Source: Halisarca cf. caerulea (taxonomy: Eukaryota; Porifera; Demospongiae; Chondrillida; Halisarcidae). Taken from it: a DNA stretch of 64,000 nt. Positions 15,101 to 25,423 of the stretch are shown here, piece by piece (positions within the stretch are counted from its first letter, which is position 1; each line of letters begins with the position of its first letter). The DNA lies in contig CAUJGJ010000487.1 of the NCBI GenBank assembly GCA_963170055.1, positions 2,177,901 to 2,241,900 of the forward strand, given 5' to 3'. Below the pieces are notes generated by a model, which searched no databases, was not told the origin of the DNA, and saw only the letters and a list, made by a program, of their open reading frames with translations. Made by a program: the position numbers and the translations under genes.

Positions 15101-18100
15101 GAAAATAGCAAACATCAATACTTTGGATATGCAGCAGAGATGGGGTTTGTATTCACATTGGGTCAGCACCATGCAATCCAGTGACATTCAAGCTCAAATT
15201 CATGAATATAATGCCCTTTGCCAAGAGTACCATGCATTTGACCAGACTCAGGACCAGCATGTACTGGAGAGTGTGCATGTGATCGGCATGACAACGACTG
15301 GAGCTGCCAAGTATCAGCACATCCTACACTTGATAAAACCAAAGATTGTGATCATCGAAGAAGCTGCAGAAGTGTTGGAATCTCACATTGTCTCTTGCCT
15401 CACTGCAAGCACACAGCACCTCATTCTTATTGGGGATCATCAGCAGCTAAGACCTAAACCAAATGTATATGAGCTAGCTACAAAGTGCAACCTGGACATC
15501 TCTCTTTTTGAACGATTGGTCAGAAATGACTTTCCACGTGTCACACTGGAAATTCAGCATCGGATGAGGCCAGAAATAGCACAGTTGGTTCACCCCCTTA
15601 TTTACCCCGTGCTTGAGAATCACTCGACTGTGTGCAACTATGACAATGTCAAAGGAGTCTGTTGTAACCTGTACTTTGTTGACCATTGTGAGCTGGAGAA
15701 GGCAAATGATGAACTGAAAAGTCATTCCAATATCCATGAAGCTCAGTTTGTAGCTGCTTTGTGTAGCTATCTCATTCAACAGGGGTATAAACCCAATCAG
15801 ATTACAATTCTGTGTGCCTATACTGGTCAGCTTCTGGAAGTACGGAGATACCTGCCAACCTCAAGGTTCAGTGGTATTTGTATCAGGACACTAGACAACT
15901 ACCAGGGAGAAGAGAATGACATTGTTCTTCTGACACTAGTCAGAAGTAATGAACTGCACAAGATTGGTTTTTTGAAGGCAGCTCACAGGGTGTGTGTTGC
16001 CCTTTCACGTGCAAAGATGGGATTCTATTGCATTGGAAATTTTCGAATCCTTGAAGCTGAATCTGACATCTGGAGGAATCTACTTCCTTCACTGAGAAAG
16101 AGGGGTATTATTGGCCCATCTCTAAGGCTATGTTGCCAGAACCATCCTAACACAGTTACAGATGTTAGCAAGTGGGCTGATTTTGCTAATGTTCCTGAAG
16201 GTGGCTGTCTCCAGGATTGCTCAACGCGTCTGAATTGTGGGCACTCATGTGTTCGTAAGTGCCACCATGATGACACAGATCACTCTCAGTACCAATGTAG
16301 AAAGAACTGTCCAAAAGTTTGTGAACTTGGTCATCCATGCAAGCAACTGTGCTACAAGTGCTTAAAGTGTCCACCTTGTAGAATGATGGTCCCTAAGACC
16401 ATGCCACAGTGTGGTCATACTCTACACATGCAATGCCATCAGTCACCTGAGGAGGTGAAGTGTACGATTCGTGTGGAGAGAATCTGTCCCAAGAACCATG
16501 TTGTTGACTGCCTGTGTCACAGAAAGCATGATCCATGCAAGGAGCGTGTTGATGTAGAGTTGCCTTGTGGGCACACTCAGATCGCTGCATGCTTTAAATC
16601 TGATGATCCCACTGCAATCACATGTTGGAGCCCTTGTGCACGGCTGCTAGAGTGTGGACACCAGTGTACAAATAAGTGCTATGAGACATGTTCTACATGC
16701 TGCACTGTGAAGGTTGAAAAGGAAAGAGATTGTGGCCATATTTTGCTTACTGAGTGTGGATCGGATGTGAACAAACATCTATGTCACCATCCATGCACCA
16801 AGAGTCTACCGTGTGGTCATAAATGTCAGAGCACTTGTAGCAGTCCATGTGATGTTGAGTGCAAGCAGTTAGTTGATGTCACTTTACCCTGTGGTCATCA
16901 ATGTACAACCATTTGTGGCTGTCCAGGTGATGTTGAGTGCAAGAAGCGAGTTGAAGTCACTCTGCCATGTGGTCACAACTACTGGAAAGAATGTTCTTCG
17001 AGTGAGACCAACTGCCTTGTGCAAGTGTCACATGAGCTGAAATGTGGACATATAGGGAATATGCCTTGCAGTAAGGACCCACTGGAGTTTATATGCAAGA
17101 AGAAGAGAAAAAAGTACACACTACCCTGTGGGCATACTGCTAGTAATTTACCTTGTCATAAAGTGGATTCATACTTATGCACAACTAAGGTTAAAATTAC
17201 AAGATCTTGTGGACATACCATAGAAGTGCCATGTGCAAAGCAGGAGGAATCTTTGCCTCCCTGCAATGTACAATGTTTCCAGATTCTTGCTTGTGGTCAT
17301 CCGTGTCAAGGGGATTGTGCCAAGTGTTTTGGAGGTCGTCTCCACCAGATATGCTCACTATTGATTAGCTTAAACCTTCCTTGTGGCCACACTCTTCGTG
17401 ATGTAAAGTGTTTTGAACAACATTATGTTGAATGCAAAGCAAAGTGTCCATATGCTTGTGGTCACAAGGAGGAACTTCAAGGTCAACATAAGTGTACATC
17501 TCGAGCATGTATTATTCATGTACTTTGTCAGGAACCTTGTAGTACAAGCTGTGTGCATCAAGAAACATGTGAGAAGAAGTGTTCTGAGCAGTGTGGAGAG
17601 TTTCCTTTTTGTAGTCAGTGTTGTCCCAAGATTTTGGAGTGCAAGCATCCTTGTGAAGGTATGTGTGGAGAGCCATGTCCAAAGATGTGTCGCAAGTGCC
17701 AGCAGACTCATTGTGGTAAGAAAGGAAAGAAGAAAACTAAGCAAACAGCTAAGCTTACTTTTTTGACTCAACTGGGTCACGAAGTGGACCTCTCCAAACC
17801 TGGTTTGCACTTTGTTCAACTCCGATGTGGTCATATATTTGAAGTTGGATTCCTGGATGCCTTCATGACCAAAGAGGAATATCCCAGAAGAGTTGAGGTC
17901 AAGAATTGCCCAAAATGTCATAATTACATTTTGAACATGCAGAGGTATCGGGACATCACCAAAAGTACTTGGCAATCTCTTTATGCTGTGGCCCAAGTAC
18001 AGACTGCCAAATTTCGCCCTCCTCGAAGAAGCATTACACCATCGATTAATGATAGATCTTTTGAGCTGGAAACAGATGGGACAAGGCCAGAGGTCCATGT

Positions 18101-18743
18101 GAGAGCTCAGTCATATTATGATACTATCTCGACAAGACATACCTTCTCAGTGATACATTATTTAGTTAGAGACTTCAAAGATTTTCGGTCTTCATATGAT
18201 TCTGATGCTCAAAGCCCTTATAAAGGTCTGCCTCGTAGACTTGTGTTAGAAGTTTTTGGAGGTATGAAGAATGTCAGAGAATTTTGTAAGATAATGGGAT
18301 CTGCATCTTTATCACAGCAAGTAACACCTCAATCTGTACATGACTGGATTAAGGAGGTGTGGCGTGTTCAACTCCTTATTGGACTCTGCAACTGCATTGT
18401 AAAAAGTGAAGCTTTTGACTCCTGCCAGTCAGAGAGTCCATTCAAACATACCATGGATACACTGTGCAACAGGCCCAGTAAGAATCAATGTTTGAGTCTG
18501 AAAGAGGTTTACTCAGTAGAACAGGATTTAAAGAAGCTTTCTGGTGGCACGTTTGCTCTCAGTATTCCCATTTCCAAGACTGAGGTGCCTGTGTTTCGAG
18601 GCAGCACTTGGTTCCAGTGTGACAAGGGACATGTGTACAGCAGGTTCACTGCAGTTGATGTGGACATATTCCACAAAATTCAGGACTCTTGTCCCCAGTG
18701 CGCTGGGCTTAAAGTGGGTGATTACTACATCATTGGAGTATAG
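12141..18743 (+). CDS. ZNFX1: NFX1-type zinc finger-containing protein 1 (SF1 helicase)
   Basis: 2200 aa in a single coding exon. The start is the first ATG after the acceptor at 12099; the frame is open upstream to 12108 without another ATG. Order of regions: an RG/RGG-rich, RNA-binding-like N-terminus (about residues 15-180); SF1 helicase with motif I GPPGTGKT (about 626-633), Ia TNHALD, II IIEEAAEV (about 1071), III GDHQQLRP, QHRMRP, V NYQGEENDIVLLTLVRS and VI RVCVALSRAK; an acidic insert between motifs I and II (about 790-960); a long array of NFX1-type Cys/His fingers (about 1330-1865); and a C-terminal RZ-type finger (WFQCDKGH, CPQC). Family knowledge: ZNFX1 proteins are IFN-linked dsRNA sensors in vertebrates and small-RNA inheritance factors in nematodes. 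The length compares with about 1900 aa in human. The RZ finger appears to lack one canonical Cys. Confidence 0.95.
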   Translation: MAYNSHYKRSTLFSGTRGQRGGRRHGRDSDIVEVDCYEGSRRRHLPSLLDIDDSNDTNFSSVSVPSSEPQRGRGRGRSRDGNRSRGRQRGGRPGFSRSRGHRGDHCNVHGDEHRVGQLVEDGVSSRSSSFYNASRPERTRSRSSRGRFGFNGRGKRNRFEQTSQSARKDTWIFELESLDSSELVVELEDNLKAFQHVINKQHAKGSSLKLMSSIVRLLTRLAECGIDAKEAANRVLAECLHHERCCGFHTQLRSSVLSVLDANNKHCSNFLLMLAHLCSLLLDQYQWDAYSVLPISNIQRVLKKFAGSSSTNTEKFLKAVEDLQVRIENIQISEFSSNVDNEEEEDAGYTYRLTSILPDFEELTSGEDPDIPCNIVKGKYQSWNHYYDTQFHLLREDFVQPLRHGICDYYKGFRGRDLQDIRVYRDVRVLQPWCTKEGVSYVVKFDASRFHYVKWDRTKRLMYGSLVCLLADFSDTVILASVVRRETEEITQGLICLKPEGNEEFIPWNHYNTYTMIESSAYFEAYRHILRSLQNAEIGTMPFKQYLIDVKWDCVDKPAYIQNYVSKHETSPSYDLTSALGCEDLGSAISVVYPGSWPHCSDTQLDSSQMEAMKMALTQEIALIQGPPGTGKTYIGIKIVDALCRNRNVWDPDCSSPILVVCYTNHALDQFLNGIKDIEVGTYDSYESIRIARVGSRGDANMDKYVLRNIRRGKIPNAEYYKLRKLQDTVKEEEKALTARLQSLQPSSGYIQSFQDLARFMGATHLQQLQEVCPGEPPDVALKVWLGLMTKVDVPQQTQDGEIHGDSEDDTEQIQMDSRQEPLMERGSSNLHLKAENPNEDNQKETRPSDDSMVQQVPDTENSHVNVVDDGTSNAKDLLQQDGELVITTEVLNDGVSVDSNESSKSDSDAEALVEVENEQAIEEDRRRLYVGDQEESKKLNVDALLASSGSIPTIKGNMNQWLPVENYQGLVTEVLRTLPLAPNDAQKIANINTLDMQQRWGLYSHWVSTMQSSDIQAQIHEYNALCQEYHAFDQTQDQHVLESVHVIGMTTTGAAKYQHILHLIKPKIVIIEEAAEVLESHIVSCLTASTQHLILIGDHQQLRPKPNVYELATKCNLDISLFERLVRNDFPRVTLEIQHRMRPEIAQLVHPLIYPVLENHSTVCNYDNVKGVCCNLYFVDHCELEKANDELKSHSNIHEAQFVAALCSYLIQQGYKPNQITILCAYTGQLLEVRRYLPTSRFSGICIRTLDNYQGEENDIVLLTLVRSNELHKIGFLKAAHRVCVALSRAKMGFYCIGNFRILEAESDIWRNLLPSLRKRGIIGPSLRLCCQNHPNTVTDVSKWADFANVPEGGCLQDCSTRLNCGHSCVRKCHHDDTDHSQYQCRKNCPKVCELGHPCKQLCYKCLKCPPCRMMVPKTMPQCGHTLHMQCHQSPEEVKCTIRVERICPKNHVVDCLCHRKHDPCKERVDVELPCGHTQIAACFKSDDPTAITCWSPCARLLECGHQCTNKCYETCSTCCTVKVEKERDCGHILLTECGSDVNKHLCHHPCTKSLPCGHKCQSTCSSPCDVECKQLVDVTLPCGHQCTTICGCPGDVECKKRVEVTLPCGHNYWKECSSSETNCLVQVSHELKCGHIGNMPCSKDPLEFICKKKRKKYTLPCGHTASNLPCHKVDSYLCTTKVKITRSCGHTIEVPCAKQEESLPPCNVQCFQILACGHPCQGDCAKCFGGRLHQICSLLISLNLPCGHTLRDVKCFEQHYVECKAKCPYACGHKEELQGQHKCTSRACIIHVLCQEPCSTSCVHQETCEKKCSEQCGEFPFCSQCCPKILECKHPCEGMCGEPCPKMCRKCQQTHCGKKGKKKTKQTAKLTFLTQLGHEVDLSKPGLHFVQLRCGHIFEVGFLDAFMTKEEYPRRVEVKNCPKCHNYILNMQRYRDITKSTWQSLYAVAQVQTAKFRPPRRSITPSINDRSFELETDGTRPEVHVRAQSYYDTISTRHTFSVIHYLVRDFKDFRSSYDSDAQSPYKGLPRRLVLEVFGGMKNVREFCKIMGSASLSQQVTPQSVHDWIKEVWRVQLLIGLCNCIVKSEAFDSCQSESPFKHTMDTLCNRPSKNQCLSLKEVYSVEQDLKKLSGGTFALSIPISKTEVPVFRGSTWFQCDKGHVYSRFTAVDVDIFHKIQDSCPQCAGLKVGDYYIIGV

Positions 18744-19026
18744 TTGACACCCGGCTTCTGTTTTTCAATCATTCTATGGCCTAATTAATGTTTGTTATTT
18801 CTAGGTGTTGTATATTTTTTTTTAACACTTTAATAACTATTGCATGTATGTGAAGTGCGAATATAATCACTTTTTGTGCATATACAGTACTCATCACCAT
18901 TGACATTTAGTATGTGGTATATGTATTACTTGTCTATTAATGAAGTGAATATGACAACATGGCATTATAATGAATATTGCATGCATGCATTAACTCAAGA
19001 ATCGAGGCAGTATTCTGTATTTGTTA
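18744..19026. other. ZNFX1 3' flank
   Basis: AT-rich 3' UTR and flank. Its first part is clearly similar to the flank after the ZNFX1 fragment ending at 55184 (shared 'cttct.tttttcaatcatt' and 'ctcatcaccattgacattt'), showing that the duplication includes non-coding DNA. Confidence 0.6.
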
Positions 19027-19132
19027 TATAGTGGAACCTCTATATAACAAACTCCTTTAAAATTGTGGAAACCTAGCTCTCCATATAACAGAATAGCTAC
19101 TTTTGTGGGACCATGCAGATTGATTAAAATGC

Positions 19133-19171
<39 letters not shown>

Positions 19172-20350
19172 AAATGATAATTAAAAGTACCTCTGATTAG
19201 CAGAAACCTCACCGAGATCTGTACAACAAACGTTTTATATATGTCCCAAAGTGACTGTTATAGAGAGGTCCCACTATATATACTGTATAATATTATTAGA
19301 GTATGCTTAAACTTGAAATTAATTGTGGAAATAACCTCAAGAAACGGACACTTTGGGAACTGAAAAACAGTACTAGTGCTTGTGTTATACAGAGGTTTCC
19401 ATTATTCTGAGGTTTTAATTATATGCATAACATTCTATAAATTATACAGTGGAACCTCTTATAACAAACTCCCCTAATAGTGGAACCTCTCTATAACAGA
19501 CTGCTTTTGTGGGTCCAAACAAATTGTTACATAATATATATAGTATATAATAACCTTTGAATAGTGGAAACCTCTGTATATATAACAAACTGTTTTTCAG
19601 TTCCGAACGTGTCCGCTATAAGAGGTTCCACTCTACGTGGACCCACAAAAGCAGTTTGTTACAGAGAGGTTTCCACTATTATAGGGGAGTTTATTAAATG
19701 CGTCACTGTTCTTGCATATTAATAGTTTTGCTTATATACTGTACATACAGTGGAACCTCTTATATAACGAACTCCCTTAATTTGGGGAAACCTCTCCATA
19801 AACAGACTATATACTTTTGTGCACATGAGATCAGATGGATTAAAATGCGTATTAAGGTATCTCGGATAGCGGAAACCTCTGTACAACAACTGTTTTTAAG
19901 TCCCAAAGTGTCTGTTATGGAGAGGTTCCATTGTACATAATTTATACTATATAATCTACATACGTATATGTATAATACTAGGAATATAATATTATATGCA
20001 TTGCATGTGCATAAGACTTGCTTTGCTCTGTGCATGCAATACTTAACCATTGAGATGGTATCAAAGTACACATTCATAATGTAGAATAGTTAGCTACATC
20101 TCTTAAACACCAGGTCCTCGCCTATCATGTGCAACATTTCGTCCTCTCTCAAAGTCTTCAGCTGTTCTTATACAGTAGGGCCTCTCTACATCGGACACTT
20201 TGGGACCTAAAAAACAGTTTGTTGTACAGAGGTTTCCACTATTCAGAGGTAGTTTTATGCGTATCTCAAGCCTATCTGGTCTCACAAAAGCAATCTGTTA
20301 TGGAGAGGTTTCCACAACTAGGGGAATTTGTTATAAGAGGTTCCACTGTA
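19027..20350. mobile_element. Nest of Tc1/mariner-like MITEs (TIR TACAGTGGAACCTCT)
   Basis: At least four copies of one short repeat: about 19027-19278, 19445-19635 (with an inverted piece to about 19690), 19746-19935 and, inverted, 20171-20350. Each begins with or near tacagtggaacctct and ends with its reverse complement. The last copy is flanked by TA on both sides, as expected for Tc1/mariner relatives. Internal phrases (gaaacctctgt..aacaa, ccaaagtgt.tgttat) recur in all copies. The corresponding spacer after 55184 lacks the whole nest, so the insertions postdate the duplication or were lost in the other copy. Confidence 0.75.
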
Positions 20351-21532
20351 TACTTAATACAGCTTGCTCCTTGAAGTACTGTACAATGCAAAGTGCATGT
20401 ATATGGTCATACAAACTGTAATTTGTATACTGGAGGTACGTATGCCCATTTCGGTGTATGGTAATACACTGTATACTGCTCATTCATGTACAGTGCCCCT
20501 GTGTACAGGTAGAGTCATAATATCCATGACATTGTATATTTTTGAGACTGTTGATTTATCATAATATTATGAGAGGTTCTGAATATTAATTATTGCAAAA
20601 GTTGGGAAGTGATGGGAATCCTTATTTCTTTGTTTTGTCAGTGACTGAATACTCCAAGCTAGCATACAAAGATGGATGACAACAATTAAAAATGTTGGGA
20701 TATTTATATTATGCAAAGTCCAGAAAACATTATCTGTAACAGACAATAAGGTTGAAAAGTTTTGAGATCCCCACCTTACAATCAACTACTACATCTTGAC
20801 AATGTGTTTACTGTTAGATTAGCAGAGTATAATATGGTCAGCCCTCCTTTGAGTTGTTTACAGGAGAAGCTTAACTCACTGCTGGTATAACTGTGTGCAC
20901 TTTTACATGTCAATGTCATTGTACACAAAATATAGGGTTTGCATCTCTGCATGAAGTGTAGTGTACTATGTACTTTGTATATTATCTGCTATGTTTGCAA
21001 ATTTAATTAGTTTAGATGTATATATTATGGTTCACATATATGCATTATGCATAATGTCAAGTGCATTTAGAGGGTATAAGTATTGTTTGCTGATTTGTAT
21101 CACAATACCTATAGTACATGCAACATACAATTTATGCATTTTTAAAATTTGCATACTGTATTTGTGCATTGTGTCTATTGGTTTGTGCATGTACTAACAT
21201 GTTATTGTTAGCAATCATGCAGTCAGTGACCTCTGTACGTGTGTCGTATCTCATTTACTGTACTGAACTGAAATCCAAAGCTAGCATGGCATGAATGGGT
21301 GGATAGATGTAGTCAATAGAACTAGCATAGCATGTAAAACCACTGTCAATGCTCTTTACATAGTCGTTTCAGATTGAATACACACCCATATTTACAGTAC
21401 GTACAATTTGCAGTAAACATCCTGTTTAACTGGGAAAGTACAGTAAGCTGTTGAGTATATGCTATGTATACGTATATAAAGCAAGTGTTGCTTACAAATC
21501 ATTAGTTAACACAGTTTGTATGATATGATAGC
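20351..21532. repeat. Spacer/promoter region duplicated at 55380-56690
   Basis: From about 20560 the sequence parallels 55400 onward: shared phrases include 'actgaatactccaagctagcat', 'gagatccccaccttaca', 'cagtcagtgacctctgtacg' and 'cctgtttaactgggaaagtacagtaag'. This is the upstream region of the RTK signal-peptide exon in each copy and may hold its promoter. Confidence 0.75.
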
Positions 21533-22290
21533 ATGACAACCAGAGTGGTGGTGATACTTCTTGCGTAATCGATATTTATACCAAGTAAGTCTTGTATATT
21601 TTTAAGCTGTTTGGAATATATGCACATCAATACAGAAAATGTAGTTAGTACAGTAAGTAGTATACCTGGAATATTACTATTTGTGAATAGTGCACAAGTA
21701 CTCTTTGCTCTCTCCTTATACCTCATGTACAATTCTGAAATGGCACAGTTGTATAGATACAGCTAGCTCGCTAGCATGCACTTTTGATAATAAGTACATA
21801 CAGTATGTGTTTGGTTTGCCCTTGAGTGTATTTGATAACCATGTTCCACTGTATTTATTTGGCAAATTCTATAAAGCAAGAGAAATTTATCCATGAAATT
21901 AGTGTACAATGCTCTAAGACTTGTACATAAACCTGACTGACTCGTGCAGGCTATATATAAAGGTTTACAATGTGAAATAAAGTGTAGAACATTGAAACAC
22001 TATCATAACTAACTATCTCCATAATTGTAAACATCTCTATCTATTCTGACAGAATTCCAGAGAATCAATGAACTGCTGCACTACAGTGCACTTGCTGCAC
22101 ACAACTGCACTACAGTGCACTTGCTATGTATATACTATACATGCATGGTTAATATGGATTTGATAATATTGGACACAAAGAAAGGAATTGAAGATGCGAT
22201 AGAGACTCATTTCTACGTTAATTTATGATATAATATAACTTTCGAACAAATTGTAACGTAACAGATCAATTGTACAAAATCAATGTACAG

Positions 22291-22320
22291 AATGTTTCGG
22301 CCACGTAGGCCTTTATCATG
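22291..22320 (-). ncRNA. Hammerhead-ribozyme-like motif of the Penelope-like element
   Basis: The minus strand reads TGATAAAGGCC-TACGT-GGCCGAAAC, which resembles the hammerhead core: CUGAUGA, a GGCC/GGCC helix II, then GAAAC. Two core positions differ from consensus (C3 and G8 equivalents), so it is probably degenerate. Hammerhead motifs are known in the terminal repeats of Penelope-like elements, and the position downstream of the GIY-YIG domain fits. Confidence 0.5.
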
Positions 22321-22895
22321 TGTAAAGAACTAAAGATTACAGTAGAGAATCATCGTGTATGAGAGTGATGTAAATAAACAAAATAGACAGGTGCAGAAGT
22401 GTTGACATAAAACTTACATGATTGAAATAAATGTGTATGTGACATGTGCAGAGATGCTAACTAAATGAACAAGTTAAAGGTGATAACTAATAACTAATAA
22501 TACATCAATGAATAAAATGGCTACCACCATGTGGCACCTGTGAAAAGAAGCAGAAGAATGTGAAGATAATAGATGCCACAATCAATGAAGAGAAAGAAGT
22601 TGTGATCTAACAGGAGGAGCAGTGTTATGTGGAAAATTAGAAACAATGAAGACGGCGGCAGCAATGGAGAACCCTCACGAGAATTTAGCAACTGCTGTCA
22701 GCCCCAATGATTAAACAGTTCTGTATACGAGGACGCTGTTTTCTCCTGGCCTTGCCGGGGCTGTACACATAAATGCATACACCTGCATGTGTCCTTTTAC
22801 CCCATGTCTGAGGTCATTTTTTATATCATACCATTATGGACAGCCACACTGTATATCCTTGTATATCCTTGTGTGGTTTGTTGAATAATGATGTG

Positions 22896-22898
<3 letters not shown>

Positions 22899-22984
<86 letters not shown>
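22899..22984. repeat. (CA)n microsatellite
   Basis: An uninterrupted CA run of about 85 bp inside the Penelope-like fragment. Confidence 0.95.
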
Positions 22985-22988
<4 letters not shown>

Positions 22989-24250
22989 CAATAGAGGTTA
23001 CAGGTCAAGGGGGCAAGAAAATACTAATTTGGGTCCAGGACCGGGTTCCATACTGAGGACAACTGGAGGCCACAATCCAGATTCATGGTGTGTGGTTCCT
23101 TCCGTATATCTGGATGGCCTCCAGTGTCCTTCTGTACCAGTAACCACTTGCTGATGCACAGACTCTGGCAGACTCCCAGTTAATGGAATGGGGGAATCTT
23201 TGAACATGGACTGCTATGCCATTTTGCACATCTTCCTTCTTCACAGCATATCTGTGTTCAGCCACTCTCTTCTTCATACTCCTCTTTGTCTCACCAATGT
23301 ATTTCATTTCACAGTCATGACATGGAACCTTATAGACAATCTCCTTTTTGTTCTCCATGGGGGTCCTCTCTTTCACCTGCATGAGCATTCTTCTAAGAGT
23401 ATTCCGGGTTTGAATATAGGCCTGACCCCTAGTGGAATACAAACCTTTTCTAATCTTTCACTAAGACCCCGAACATAGGGAACAAATAGGGGTTTCATTG
23501 CTTCTTCTTTTTCTTGCTGTTGCCAGTCTCCTGGGGTCCTGTTGGAACATGAGGATGAGAGAGCTCTCATCACTACTTTTTCTGGAAAACCATTAGCACG
23601 GAAAACCCTTTCTAAATGCACCAACAGTCTAAGTTTTTAAATTTGTATTCATCAAATAGATGTTTGAATCATTGAATTTGATCAGCATAAATGTTATATT
23701 TTAATTAAAAGTAATATTTTGCCTTACAGACACAGTGACAACAATCTCATGTCCTCAGTGGACTATGCAAGAATCAGGTAACTCCACATGCATTCACAAG
23801 CTTAGGAGCTGGATGACAAAGTGCCTACCCTTCTGTATCCCAATAAGAGTGAAGCTCAACAGCAATCAGACTAATGGAACTTCGATCTGTAACAGACAAT
23901 GACTCAGCAGTGGTAAATCTGACAAACATATTGGAACAAAACATCAGTATCAATTCAATGAATGTTACTGTGAAAGCTCAATCCTGCAACATATTGCATC
24001 AAATTACTTAATATGAATGGCACAGATTCTACCAGGCACTTTCAAAACAACATTCTCCATACCGGTGAACAGCTAGCAGTACAGATTGCAGTTGAAGAAG
24101 CATGCATCAAAGGACAGTGTTCATGTAATGAAAACATGTGTGAGCCATGGAATTGGATTGTGCTACTAATGGATGCTGAAATTACTGAAGACTGCAACCC
24201 AGTTCAAGGATTCAACGGTATGAAAGAATAAATATGCTCACACATGCACA

Positions 24251-25423
24251 TCAAAGGTTAAAATCACATTTTCTTGTGGACATACCATAGAAGTGCCATG
24301 TGCAGAGCAGAAGGAATCGTTGCCTCCCTGCAAAAAAAGTGCACTGTTAATTCGCATTTTCTTGCTTGTGTTCATCCATGTCAAGGGGATTGTGCCAAGT
24401 GTTAACGTTTTCGAGGTCATCTCCACCAGATATGCTCACTATCGATTACCATAAACCTTCCCTGTGGCCACACTCTTCGTGATGTAAAGTGTTTTGAACA
24501 GCATTATGTTAGGTGCAAAGCGAAATGTTCGTATACTTGTGGTCGCGAGAAGGAAAGCAAACATGAGTGTACACCTCAAGATTGTAATACTCATGTACAC
24601 TGTCAGGAACCTTGTAGTGTCAGCTGTGTGCACCAAGAAACATGTAAGAAGAAGTGCTCTGAGCAGTGTGGAGAGTTCCTTTTTGTAGTCAGCATTGCAG
24701 TAAGATTCTTGAGTGTAAACATCCTTGTGAAGGTATGTGTGGAGAGCCATGTCCAAAGATGTGGGACATTATCAGTGATCCGTGTGAGAGCTCAGTCATA
24801 TGTCTCAACAGGACATTACTTCTCAGTGATACAATCTTTAGTTAGAGACTACGAGATTCTCCTGTCTTCATATGCATCTGATGTTCAAAGTCCTTATAGA
24901 GCATTGCCTCATAGATTTGTGCTAGAGATTATGGAAAGTGTACAAAATTTCAGAGAATTTTGTGAGATAATAACATTATCATCTTTATCAAATGAAGGAA
25001 CACCTCAATCTGTACATGACTGGATTAAGGAGGTGTGGCGTATTCAACTTCTAATTGGACTCTGCAACTGCATTGTGAGAAGTGAAGCTTTTGACTCCTT
25101 CCAGCCAGAGGGTCCATTTAAACAAATCGTGGATACACTATGCAAAAAAGCCCAGTTCCCAAGCTTGATGTTTGAGTTTGAGAGAGGTTTACTCAGTAGA
25201 GCAGGATTTAAAGAAGCTTTCTGGTGGCACGTTTGCTCTCAGTACCCCCTTATCCAAGACTGAGGTGCCTGTGTTTTGAGGCAGCACTTGGTTCCAGTGT
25301 GACAAGGGACATGTGTACAGCAGGTTCACTGCAGTTGATGTGGACATATTCCACAAAATTCAGGACTCTTGTCCCCAGTGTGCTGGGCTCAAAGTTGGTG
25401 ATTACTACGTCATTGGAATATAG
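24251..25423 (+). pseudogene. ZNFX1 3' fragment psi-B
   Basis: It matches the intact ZNFX1 from about 17189 to its stop at 18743. An internal deletion removes the parent's roughly 17686-18095 (the end of the zinc-finger array and the linker); the break is visible at about 24762. Frameshifts and stops occur in the Cys-rich part (for example TAA near 24403). The distal part remains open for 211 codons (24628-25263) and then shifts frame before the RZ-finger region. It has no helicase domain and no visible promoter of its own. It begins immediately after the RTK psi-A exon 2 donor region. Confidence 0.9.

Larger units (their letters stand above)
22192..23632 (-). mobile_element. Penelope-like retroelement fragment with GIY-YIG domain
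   Basis: Minus-strand open frames (23373-23624, then 23083-23442 in another frame) encode the end of a reverse transcriptase followed by a GIY-YIG-type endonuclease (IVYKVPCHDCEMKYIGETKR, then VAEHRYAV), the hallmark order of Penelope-like elements. A frameshift separates the two parts near 23373-23442. Boundaries come from comparison with the intact RTK intron 1: similarity stops at about 22191 and resumes at about 23633, while the empty site has about 160 bp of other sequence. The element is 5'-truncated and dead. A (CA)n tract (22899-22984) lies inside. Confidence 0.8.
21533..24217 (+). pseudogene. RTK pseudogene psi-A (signal peptide and ectodomain exon only)
   Basis: Exon 1 (21533-21584) matches the intact RTK exon at 56691-56742 but has an in-frame TAA after about 11 codons. 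Exon 2 (about 23730-24217) matches 57861-58346, with frame breaks and stops in its first half; its second half stays open ([28 protein letters not shown]). No transmembrane, juxtamembrane or kinase exons follow; instead the sequence runs into a ZNFX1 fragment at about 24250. Intron 1 carries a Penelope-like insertion. Confidence 0.85.

Noticed and set aside
17370..18098. 242-codon minus-strand open frame antisense to ZNFX1
   Set aside because: It lies opposite the Cys-rich coding exon and has no recognisable domain or splice structure; it is a shadow of the sense codon usage (also seen opposite psi-B at 24439-24756).
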